From contig NZ_CP028092.1 of NCBI RefSeq assembly GCF_005491705.1, positions 3,038,001 to 3,102,000 of the forward strand: a stretch of 64,000 nucleotides of DNA, read 5' to 3'. The notes beneath the pieces are model-generated. The model saw nothing but the letters and a program-made list of their open reading frames with translations. It was not told the origin of the DNA and made no database searches. Position 1 is the first letter of the stretch; each line of letters begins with the position of its first letter. Positions 18,018 through 27,000 of this stretch are shown in pieces. The translations under genes were made by a program, and so were the position numbers. The stretch comes from Pontibacter sp. SGAir0037 (GTDB taxonomy: Bacteria; Bacteroidota; Bacteroidia; Cytophagales; Hymenobacteraceae).

Positions 18018-18589
18018 AAATTATCAATTTGAATTTTTATAAATGCCTTGTTCATGAGTATGTACAAATAGCTGCGAAGACATAAGTAAGAATGAGCAAT
18101 CACACACTATACTACAAACATGCGGAGCTGATCACTCAAAAAGAATTAGTAAGTAAAAAAAGTAGAAAAAAGTAATGCTTGTAAATAGCAAACCATCTCA
18201 ATACCAGATATTTACTAAACCCAAAACGACTTAAAAAAGTAACTAAAAAGTAGGTGCTTTTTGGCCTGTATTTTTAGTTTTTAGCCCGACTTGAGCAGAA
18301 ACAAAGCACCTTTCGAACTTTTAGAGTGAAGCTGACAACGAAGTAATCTAGAAAAATTAAAATTTAAATGGAGCAAATATTCACTTAAAAATGAGCAAAC
18401 ACTCACCAGTATTTTATACGACTATACATAAAAAATAGCAAGAGTATATACTTTATTTGATGGCAAAAAATTTGATGGAAAGCCTAAAGAATTAAAAAAA
18501 GGCAGGCACAAGCAGATATGGCTAAAATTATAGAATCTACAGCATTAAAGTACAATTTAAAGGCTGTAAATCCTGTGTTATAACCTTAA
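18018..18589 (-). promoter_or_regulatory. AT-rich susR-susC intergenic region with phased AAAAAGTA repeats
   Basis: 572 bp with no gene. On the plus strand the octamer AAAAAGTA occurs in pairs: its AGTA ends start at 18161 and 18171 (10 bp apart) and at 18238 and 18249 (11 bp apart); two further AGTA copies lie at 18148 and 18152. A weak minus-strand -7 candidate (TCTTTTTG, one mismatch) lies at 18137-18144, directly downstream of the first group. Helically phased direct repeats in front of susC are candidate SusR sites. I see no hairpin of note. Confidence 0.45.
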
Positions 18590-20209
18590 TTAAAAAGCCT
18601 TAATTTCCATAATTCTTTTTTCGAACTCATCGTTCGGAACAATGGACCGGTTCTTCACTTTGGTTTTATAATTATAGATGGTGCTAACCGAATACTCCAG
18701 CATGCTGGCAATCTGCTCATGGTCATGGATGCCAATCCGGATCAGGGCAAAGATCCTCATTTCTATATTCAACGAATCTTTGTCTTTCAAAACAACCCGG
18801 TCTTCCTCTTTAAATAAAGAGTTAAAAGTGGGTACAAAGCTTGGGAAAAGCTTTAGGAAAATTCTGTCAAAGCTCAGGTACAGATCTTCCCGCTCCTTCT
18901 TAAGGTTGATACTCTTCATCACTTGCCCAAGCTCATCAACCTTTTTGGCCCTTAACTTATTGTCAAGCGACTTTTTAAATTTCTCCATCTTATCGATGTA
19001 GCCAGAGTACATACCAAACGAATATCCGATATATTCTTCCTTTATTCGGTTAGCCTCTACAAGGCTTTTATTTATTTCGTGCAGATTATTGTTTGCCTCT
19101 GTTACCGTTCGCTTAGCTTCACGAAGCTGTTTAAGCTGCCTGAAAATTATCACCACAAAGGCCAGCACTAATACCGAGAGCAGCGTCACCACAATAGAGT
19201 AGGTAAACAAACGGCTCCGTTGGTTTTCTACAGTCACCAGCCTCTCCCCTTCAATAATGGGCAGTATGGCCGACACATAAATTTTCCGCTGCCTTGCACC
19301 ATAAAAGGTGGCATCGTCCTGTGCCTGTTTTATATAAGTATAGGCCCTGCTTTCGTCGCCGTTATTATACAACAATTCCGCCAGGTACATCATGGCTGTG
19401 GTTTCTCTTGTTGATGATTTTATATCCGCTATGGCAGCCTGTGCCATCATGGCAATGGCTTTGTCTGTTTCGCCTAACCTTTCGTAGATATTTGCCAGCA
19501 AAGCGGCAGCCATGGCATAATCGTGGAAAGAAGGAGAAGGAGTAAAATTGTATAATATGTGTTCGAAATCACTTCTGGCTGCCTCAAGCTTTCCCTCATT
19601 CAGCCGCTTTATGCCTCTTAAATTGTAAAACTGCAGTGTGTTTTTGCTCACAAGGGTAAGGGCGGAATCAGTGTAGGCATCGCCATTTTCGGCATAGCGC
19701 CGGGTATAGTAAATGTCTTTGTTGTACGCCCCCAGGTCGTAGTACGTGCGCGAGTTAAGCACATAATATGCTACTTTTATACTGTCAGGCATATTCGCCA
19801 AAGAAACAGTATGCAGGGAGTCAAATGTTTCTTTATACATGCCCGATGATAGCAGTGTAAAGGTGAGTTTTAGTTTAGCATAGGTTGCTTTTACAGGATC
19901 ATCCAGTCGGCGGGCTGTTTCCTGAAGCTTGAGCGCGTACGCAAAAGCAGAATCATATTTAAAAGCCTGGTATTCCGAATACAGATCGCTGTAGATCTTG
20001 AATTGCTGCTGCAAAGGCATCTCAGCCGACTCCTGCAGGTTTTGCTTTAACTGCTGAATCCGGGCCTGTTTCTTCTCGGTGTAGGTTTCTCTGTTCTTAA
20101 TTACCTGTCCGAGTTCATTCAGAATGCTATCAGTAGCTGCTGTTGGAAAAGCATAGGAAACTGATGCATAAAAGAACAATAAAAGCACTAAAATATTCTT
20201 ACGCATCAT
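18590..20209 (-). CDS. susR: SusR-type membrane-spanning transcriptional activator (TPR / DUF6377)
   Basis: Regulator of the starch locus. A signal/anchor peptide (about 1-20) leads into a periplasmic TPR-rich helical domain (about 28-325), one membrane helix (about 334-356), a coiled coil (about 358-395) and a cytoplasmic region with a C-terminal helix-turn-helix (about 481-520; MRIFALIRIGIHDHEQIASM, then a SVSTIYNYKTKVKNRS recognition helix). Length (539) and order match SusR of Bacteroides, which senses maltose or larger maltodextrins and activates susB-G. It is encoded upstream of susC in the same direction, the standard position. Ligand identity is inferred from the neighbours. Confidence 0.9.
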   Translation of the reverse strand: MMRKNILVLLLFFYASVSYAFPTAATDSILNELGQVIKNRETYTEKKQARIQQLKQNLQESAEMPLQQQFKIYSDLYSEYQAFKYDSAFAYALKLQETARRLDDPVKATYAKLKLTFTLLSSGMYKETFDSLHTVSLANMPDSIKVAYYVLNSRTYYDLGAYNKDIYYTRRYAENGDAYTDSALTLVSKNTLQFYNLRGIKRLNEGKLEAARSDFEHILYNFTPSPSFHDYAMAAALLANIYERLGETDKAIAMMAQAAIADIKSSTRETTAMMYLAELLYNNGDESRAYTYIKQAQDDATFYGARQRKIYVSAILPIIEGERLVTVENQRSRLFTYSIVVTLLSVLVLAFVVIIFRQLKQLREAKRTVTEANNNLHEINKSLVEANRIKEEYIGYSFGMYSGYIDKMEKFKKSLDNKLRAKKVDELGQVMKSINLKKEREDLYLSFDRIFLKLFPSFVPTFNSLFKEEDRVVLKDKDSLNIEMRIFALIRIGIHDHEQIASMLEYSVSTIYNYKTKVKNRSIVPNDEFEKRIMEIKAF

Positions 20210-20621
20210 TTATCGGTAACTTCGAAATCAATTAAATAAGGCCTGTGCACAACCCAATCCTGGAGTAGCTCCCGGATAAAGCCAAAACGATGTCCACGCC
20301 AGCTAATATTGTTTTACTAATATGGAAGTATGCTTGCATAAGGTTCAGCAAAAGTACTGTCCCTGCTACCTTCCCGCTCCCGGTTCCCAGACATGCACAA
20401 AATTGGTTACCAGTGACTAAATCAGGCGCAAGATAACAATTTTTCAGATTAGTTTTCTGTCATACCCAGACACAAGCAGCCGCAAGTAGGTAGTTAATCA
20501 CTTATAGCAAGCGTAAAAGTAACAGGCAAAGAAAAGCAATGTTTCATATTTGCACCTGAAACTCCCTTTTTCCAGTATTAAACAGCCGAAACATCCTTTT
20601 AATTTATCCCAGGCCCCGCTG
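20210..20621. other. Intergenic region upstream of susR
   Basis: 412 bp without a credible gene. A perfect minus-strand -7 element (TACTTTTG, plus-strand 20349-20356) lies 140 bp upstream of susR but has no clear -33 partner. It is the best promoter candidate; nothing else stands out. Confidence 0.35.
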
Positions 20622-21899
20622 TTACTGTTTATAAATGATGCCATCCTTCATCACAAGCCGCACCTGCCGTACCCGTGAAATGTCTTCGGCAGGGTTTCCG
20701 TCTACCACCACTATATCGGCCAGCATGCCTGCTTTTATCCGGCCAACTTTTTCACTTATCCGGAAGACATCTGCATTAACCGAAGTAGCCGAACGCAGTA
20801 CATCTACTGGTTTCATGCCGTATTCCACCATCATTTCCATTTCCCGCGCATTATCGCCGTGCGGAAAAACACCTACATCACCTCCCATACAAATAGTAAC
20901 ACCAGCATCCAGAGCTGCTTTAAAGCTCTTTCGCTTTGCCCTGATCCGTTCAGGTTCTTCAGCAGTGCCTTTCTTCCAGCCGCCATATTGCAGAATAGCA
21001 TCGCCCGCAGCCAGTGTAGGGCAAAGGGCCACGTTGTGTTTCTTCATCAGCCTGTAAACTTCAGATGTAGCTCCATCGCCATGCTCTATGGTAGTAATGC
21101 CAGCCATTACAGCCCTGCGCATGCCTTCAGCCGTGGAAGCATGCGCCACTACAGGCCTGCCACTACTTTGGGCAATCTCCACCACTTTCCTGAGTTCTTC
21201 TTCGGTAAAGGTAGGAGCCGCCTGCCCATTCAGCCCCCAGCGGTAGTCGGCGTATACTTTTATCAGGTCGGCCCCATTGCCAATTTGCGCCCTCACCTCC
21301 CTGGTAAGGCCCTCTGCTCCATCGGCCACGGCGGCACCTATAGGCGTTTCTATTTCATAGCTCAGCTCTTTGGGTCCGTAGCTGCCTGTGGCCACAATGG
21401 CCCTGGTGGCAATCAGCATTCTGGGCCCTATAATTACATTTTTCTCAATGGCCTGCTTCAGGCCCACATCATCATACCCGGCACCTTCTGTGCCTAAATC
21501 ACGCACAGTCGTAAAACCAGCCAGTAATGTTTTCTGTGCATGCACCGTAGCTCTGGCAACACGCTCTACCCGCGATTCCTTCAGCACCTGGTTGTTCCAG
21601 CTCACTTCGTTGTAAGGGTGCAGAAACAGGTGACTATGCCCTTCTATCAAGCCTGGAAGCAATGTAGTACCTTTTAGCTCCACTACCTGTACACCTGCAG
21701 GCAGCTGTGTAATGTTACTGCCAGCTGCCTCTATTCTATTATTTTTAACCAGCACCTGCCAGTTTGTATGCATGGTTTCACCATCGAAAACACGATCCGG
21801 CTTTAAAAGATACCAGGTATCTGATGTAGCCTGCCGGGCAAAAAGAGCGGCAAAGGGCAGGCAAACCATAAGAAGGAGCAAGCATAGGATGCGGTACAT
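20622..21899 (-). CDS. Secreted metal-dependent amidohydrolase (imidazolonepropionase-like)
   Basis: Amidohydrolase-superfamily barrel with a signal peptide (about 1-22), so periplasmic. Metal ligands: the HxH pair in GHSH (H88, H90), a Lys in DLIKVYAD expected to be carboxylated, His in VVAHAS and in TIEHGDG, and the final Asp in MGGDVG. The relatives include Xaa-Pro dipeptidase-type and other peptidase-like hydrolases, so a dipeptide or acyl-amino-acid substrate is plausible, but the substrate is not readable. It is divergent from the M28 peptidase gene, with 156 bp between the starts, which may share a control region. Confidence 0.85.
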   Translation of the reverse strand: MYRILCLLLLMVCLPFAALFARQATSDTWYLLKPDRVFDGETMHTNWQVLVKNNRIEAAGSNITQLPAGVQVVELKGTTLLPGLIEGHSHLFLHPYNEVSWNNQVLKESRVERVARATVHAQKTLLAGFTTVRDLGTEGAGYDDVGLKQAIEKNVIIGPRMLIATRAIVATGSYGPKELSYEIETPIGAAVADGAEGLTREVRAQIGNGADLIKVYADYRWGLNGQAAPTFTEEELRKVVEIAQSSGRPVVAHASTAEGMRRAVMAGITTIEHGDGATSEVYRLMKKHNVALCPTLAAGDAILQYGGWKKGTAEEPERIRAKRKSFKAALDAGVTICMGGDVGVFPHGDNAREMEMMVEYGMKPVDVLRSATSVNADVFRISEKVGRIKAGMLADIVVVDGNPAEDISRVRQVRLVMKDGIIYKQ

Positions 21900-22055
21900 A
21901 GGCTAAGTTATTTAACCGCCCAAGTTCTGTATTTTTTATCAATTTTTAAATTGATGCTGCCTCCATAACACTTATTCCTATACCAGGAGCAACGGGATAT
22001 GATAAAATAAAATTTTTGTACTTACCTTTAAGTTTCAACAAGAGTTAACGACTAC

Positions 22056-23714
22056 ATGAAACGAATTTATTCTTTGCTATTGCTTGGCGGCTTACTTTAC
22101 GCAGGTAACGCTTTTTCTCAGGAAGTTAAACTGGAGAAGAAAGTAGAGAAGAGCCTGAAAAAGGTAAAGCCGAACGATATAAAAAACCATATCGCTTACC
22201 TGGCCGATGATAAGCTAAAAGGCCGCTTGCCTGGTACCGAGGGTTACCAGATGGCGGTTGACTATGTGATTGGCAAGTATACAGCTATGGGCATAGAACC
22301 GGCCGGTGAAAACGGCACTTACCTGCAACGTGTCCGAATACGGAAATCAGTTGTAGCACCATCGGCTACCGCTTCTTTCAGCAATGCAACAGGCACAGAA
22401 GAAACACTCGCTTACGGAAAAGATTTTGCGTTGTACCCGAACCTGGAGGAGCAAAATGTTACAGCCAATGTTCCGCTTGTTTTTGCTGGTTTTGGCATCA
22501 GTGCACCCGACATGGGTTATGATGATTATGCGTCTGTGGATGCCAGAGGAAAGATCGTAGTTGTTTTCAGGGGCGCCCCTGCCAGCTTCCCCTCTACGGT
22601 AGCCTCCGCCAGCATGGACACGCAGGTAATTCTCCAGACAGCTGCAGACCATGGTGCTGTGGGAGTTATCATGGCATCTTCTAATCCTACAGCGCCTGTG
22701 GGTAACCTGCAACGTGGGGTAAACAGTGTGATGGGGCCAGATGGAAAAGTAGCTGTTTCAAGAACGTTTAATGAGCAGATAAAGCTTTTCGGACTTGTTA
22801 CGGAGCCGGTTTTTCAGAAGCTCGTACAGGGTAGCGGCCTTGAAACAGAAAAAACAATTGCCTCTCTTAAAGCCGGTACGCCCGTTTCAACTGCACTCAC
22901 TACTTCTCTGAAAGCGTCCTATACATCCTCTTACGAAGACATAGAGAGCTACAATGTGGTAGGCCGCATTACGGGTTCTGACCCGCAGCTGAAAAACGAA
23001 TACATCGTACACAGCGCGCACCTCGACCACGTGGGCATAGGCCGCCCTATCAATGGCGACTCTATTTATAACGGTGCACATGATAATGCCTCTGGTGTTG
23101 CCAGCCTTTTGGAAATTGGCAAAATCTATTCCCGCATCAAAGCCAAGCCAAAGCGTTCTGTGCTGTTAGTAATGGTTACAGCGGAGGAAATGGGCTTGCT
23201 GGGATCGGCCTACTTTGCTAAAAACCCAACAGTGCCGAAAGAAAACATCGTTGCCGATATCAATACTGATATGCCTACTATTATTGCGCCTCTCTTATCG
23301 GCTGTTCCGCTGGGTGCAGCCCACTCTACTCTGGAGCAACAGGTAATGCAGGCCAGCGCTTATTTGGGTATCGACATAGAGGAAGACCCGGAGCCGGAGC
23401 AAAACCGCTTTGTGCGCAGCGACCAATACAGCTTTGTATCCAACGGTATTCCTGCACTGCACATTAAGTATGGCAACAAAACTGCCGACGGTAAAAATAA
23501 CCTCGATCAGTTTGTGAAAGAATGGCGCGAAGTATACTATCACAAGCCGCAGGATGGTATGGATGGTATCTTTGACTTCGAGGCAGGCAAGCGTTATGTG
23601 CAGCTTAACTTCCTGATTGGCTACCTGGTGGCACAAAGCTCTGAAAGGCCAAGCTGGAAGCCTGGCGACTATTTCGGAGAACGCTTCGGACAAGCCACTT
23701 CTTCTGTCAAATAA
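22056..23714 (+). CDS. Secreted M28 zinc peptidase with PA domain
   Basis: Aminopeptidase-type enzyme exported by a signal peptide (about 1-21, ending AFSQ). A PA domain is inserted at about 130-240. Zinc ligands and catalytic residues are all visible: H322 and D324 in SAHLDH, D343 in AHDNASG, catalytic E377 and ligand E378 in TAEEMG, D405 in NTDMP, and a late His near YHKPQD. 552 residues is normal for the PA-containing M28 group. A lysine-rich segment (LEKKVEKSLKKVKP) follows the signal peptide. It is monocistronic with a clear terminator. Confidence 0.93.
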   Translation: MKRIYSLLLLGGLLYAGNAFSQEVKLEKKVEKSLKKVKPNDIKNHIAYLADDKLKGRLPGTEGYQMAVDYVIGKYTAMGIEPAGENGTYLQRVRIRKSVVAPSATASFSNATGTEETLAYGKDFALYPNLEEQNVTANVPLVFAGFGISAPDMGYDDYASVDARGKIVVVFRGAPASFPSTVASASMDTQVILQTAADHGAVGVIMASSNPTAPVGNLQRGVNSVMGPDGKVAVSRTFNEQIKLFGLVTEPVFQKLVQGSGLETEKTIASLKAGTPVSTALTTSLKASYTSSYEDIESYNVVGRITGSDPQLKNEYIVHSAHLDHVGIGRPINGDSIYNGAHDNASGVASLLEIGKIYSRIKAKPKRSVLLVMVTAEEMGLLGSAYFAKNPTVPKENIVADINTDMPTIIAPLLSAVPLGAAHSTLEQQVMQASAYLGIDIEEDPEPEQNRFVRSDQYSFVSNGIPALHIKYGNKTADGKNNLDQFVKEWREVYYHKPQDGMDGIFDFEAGKRYVQLNFLIGYLVAQSSERPSWKPGDYFGERFGQATSSVK

Positions 23715-23738
23715 GAAAACTGTAGTTCACGCTTTCAA

Positions 23739-23781
23739 TAAAAAGCCTTTCCTCTAGTTGTAGCGGAAAGGCTTTTTTTTT
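23739..23781 (+). terminator. Terminator after the M28 gene
   Basis: AAAGCCTTTCC pairs with GGAAAGGCTTT across a 12-nt loop, followed by a long T run ending at 23781. Confidence 0.9.
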
Positions 23782-24035
23782 ACGCACCCGCCCCTTCCTT
23801 TCTGTCTTCCTCTCCAGGCACTTTATCAAAGCTGGCGCAACTTAGCTTACAGCTAAAACACAAACTTCGAATAACAATACTCTTTCCGTTTGTTTAAGAG
23901 TAAAAATAGCCTTTTACGTGGTTTAAAGGGCCAAACAGGCAGATCAAAAGCATGAAGTAAGACAATTTCAGGCTTTGAGATTATCCTTATATTCAATTTT
24001 TCGTAAGTGCATGCATAACCACCTAAACATTTAAT
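23782..24035. other. Intergenic region before tamB
   Basis: About 250 bp of AT-rich sequence. No coding pattern is convincing and no good TAnnTTTG element is visible. A TAA in the tamB frame at 24024-24026 sets the upper limit for the tamB start. Confidence 0.4.
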
Positions 24036-27000
24036 ATTATCGCAACGGCTAAACATATAGGGAAAGTCTTCTTAAAGATAATACTCTGGCTGCTCATCTT
24101 TGTAGTCGGTTTAATTATACTGATCATTATTGCCTTACAAATCCCTAAGGTACAAAACTTTGCTGCCCAGAAAGGCGCTTCTTACCTGTCTGAAATGCTG
24201 GATACCCGTGTAGAGATAGGCGGACTGACCACCGGCTGGCGAAACTCCATTGTACTGGAAAATATTTATGTAGAAGATCAGCAGCAGGATACCCTTTGGT
24301 ACAGCGAAAGGCTGGGTGTAGACATTAAATTTTTTGCCTTGCTAAAAGGACAGGTAAATATTGGCAAAGTACATTTAAAGAATGCCTCAGCCAATGTACA
24401 CATCCGGCCTGACAGCACCAGCAATTTCGATTTTATTACAGAAGCATTTGCCGGCGACACCACCGCAGCCGCTACTCCAGCCGATACAACGTCGGGAGGC
24501 ATGGCTATTAGCCTGGATGTGATCGATCTCGAAAATATAAAGCTGCGTTTCCGGGATGAAGCCGGAGGTAATATGGTTGCAGGTCGTATCGGAAGATTTC
24601 TGACGACCATGGAAGAACTTGACCTGGAGAATGAACGGTACCTGGTGGATGCTATTGAGCTGCGAAACACGAAAGTAGAATATGTGCAGACAAAGATTCC
24701 GCCACCAGCCGACGAAGAACCTTCTGATCCGCTGGAAATGGAGTTCGGGCTGAACAGGGTGGCCCTCGAAAACATCGACATCAGCTATAAAAGCGAAGTA
24801 GCGGACCAATTTATCGAACTCAGGCTGGGAGAATCTGAACTTACGACAGATAACATTGACCTGCCTAACGCACGGGTAGACCTTCGCAGTTTCGACCTGA
24901 AAAATACCTCGCTGGTGTATGTACAGGAAAAATACAAAGACCCGGATTCTCTTGCCATAAACCCGGCCCGTACCGTAGAGAAGCTCGACAAGTCTGTAGA
25001 AGAGTCGAGCGGGCAGCCTATGGACTGGACCGTGAACCTGAACAACATGAACATTGCAGGCCTGCATGTTCGGTTTGATAACTTTAACACGCCAGCGCAA
25101 GCCCAGGGAATGGACTTTAACCACATGGTTTTTAAAGACATTCAGCTGAACGCAAAGGATGTGCTTTATAGCCAGAACAAAATGGGCCTGAACCTGCAGC
25201 AACTTACACTACAGGAAAAGAGCGGCTTTAAAGTAAATAATTTCCAGGCACAAATTGCAATGGATTCCACCAGCGCAAGCCTTACCGATCTCGACCTGCA
25301 GACAGGGCACAGCCGCTTCCGAAAAGAACTTGCCGTACAATATCCATCGCTGGAAGCAGCAGCAGAAAATCCAAACCTGGTATCTCTCCGACTGGATATC
25401 GACAACAGTTATATTGGAATGCAGGATGCCTTATACTTTGTTCCTGACCTGGCGCAAAACCCGTCGTTCAGAACAGTTGCCAATTCTACCATCCGTTTAA
25501 ACGGACAGGCTGAAGGCCGGCTGGATAACCTGAATATAAACAGCTTTCAGGTAGCAGGGCTGCAAGGCACATCCATTAATATAAGTGGCAATGTGCGCAA
25601 TGCCATGGACCCGGACAGGCTGTTCGTCGACCTGAACCTGAACCGCTTTGCCACCACCCGAACCGATATTATGGCCCTGGCTCCTCCGGGCACCATTCCA
25701 CCTGATATCAATATACCAGCAAACGTAGCCCTGACAGGTAACTACACCGGCACACTGGAGAATTTCGATGCCAATGCGACACTGCAAACGTCCTATGGCA
25801 ATATAAATGCCGTGGTAGATATGCAGCCAGGCCCAACAACTGCAGCCCCTTTTAATGCCCGTGTCCGGACAGACCGCTTCGACCTGGAACAGCTGCTGGG
25901 CCCTGAAATGGGGGTAGGCACCATATCTATGGAAGCGACAGCTACTGGAGCTGGCTTCGATCCGGAAACAATGCGAGCCGATGTAAGAGCTACTATCAGA
26001 GAAGCTGTTTACAACGACTATCGCTACAACAATATCGTTGTCAACGCTAAAGTAGATCAAAACCGCTACCTGGTAGAGGCATCTTCAAAAGACGAGAATC
26101 TGGCCTTCGACTTAAACGGTGATTTTAACTTACGGAACAGCGAGCAGCCACAGTACGCTTTCGATGCGGATATAGACGGAATCAACCTGCAGGAACTCCA
26201 CCTGTATGCCGATGATCTGGCCATTCAGGGAAAGCTGAAGGGCAACTTTACCGGTGCAGACCTGAGTAATCTGAGGGGCAACCTGGAGGCAAGTGAACTG
26301 GTAGTACGCCATCAGCAGGTACCGTATGCCCTGGATTCTGTTCAGTTGGCATTAGCCCAGTCGCCAACGCTTACCGAAGTACAGCTGAATTCCAAAATAA
26401 TGGATGCTGATATGCGCTTCACCAATAGCCTGGAAACCTTGCCTACAGCACTGCAGAAACACTTTTCCAATTACCTGGACCTGCAACCAGATCCACCCTA
26501 CCCTGCCGATCTGAGCCTGGGCGACTTTAACTTTACCATGCAGCTCCGAAACATTGAACTCATAAAGTCCTTTGTACCCGACCTGGAAACGCTGAAACCC
26601 TCCGCTCCTATTACAGGTGCCTACAGCCGAGAAACACAGACTTTTACCATGGACGGAGGTTTCAGCCTGATCGAATACCAGGACTTCGACCTGAAAGACT
26701 TTGTGATGGAAGTACGCGGCAATCAGGAACAGTTAGGCTACAGCCTTGGCCTGAGTGAAGTCTCTTCTCCTTCTTTTTTGGTGCAGAATATCCTGCTGGA
26801 TGGAGCCGCCCGGGACGATGATATGACGTTACGCCTGGCCATTTCCGAAGATAACGGAGACCCTCGCTTTATGCTGGGTGGCCACTTAAGCAGCGTCAGC
26901 AGAAACGGGTATCGCTTTGCCCTGAATCCGGGCCAGATCTACATCAACAGCGAAGCCTGGACAGTGCCTGAAGATAACTACTTCCAGTTTGGCGGAGATG

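Noticed and set aside
18018..18589. Small RNA gene in the susR-susC gap
   Set aside because: The region is AT-rich with no stable hairpin or terminator that would define an RNA.
23853..24056. 67-codon minus-strand frame upstream of tamB
   Set aside because: Lys/Phe-rich random-looking translation overlapping the tamB 5' end.
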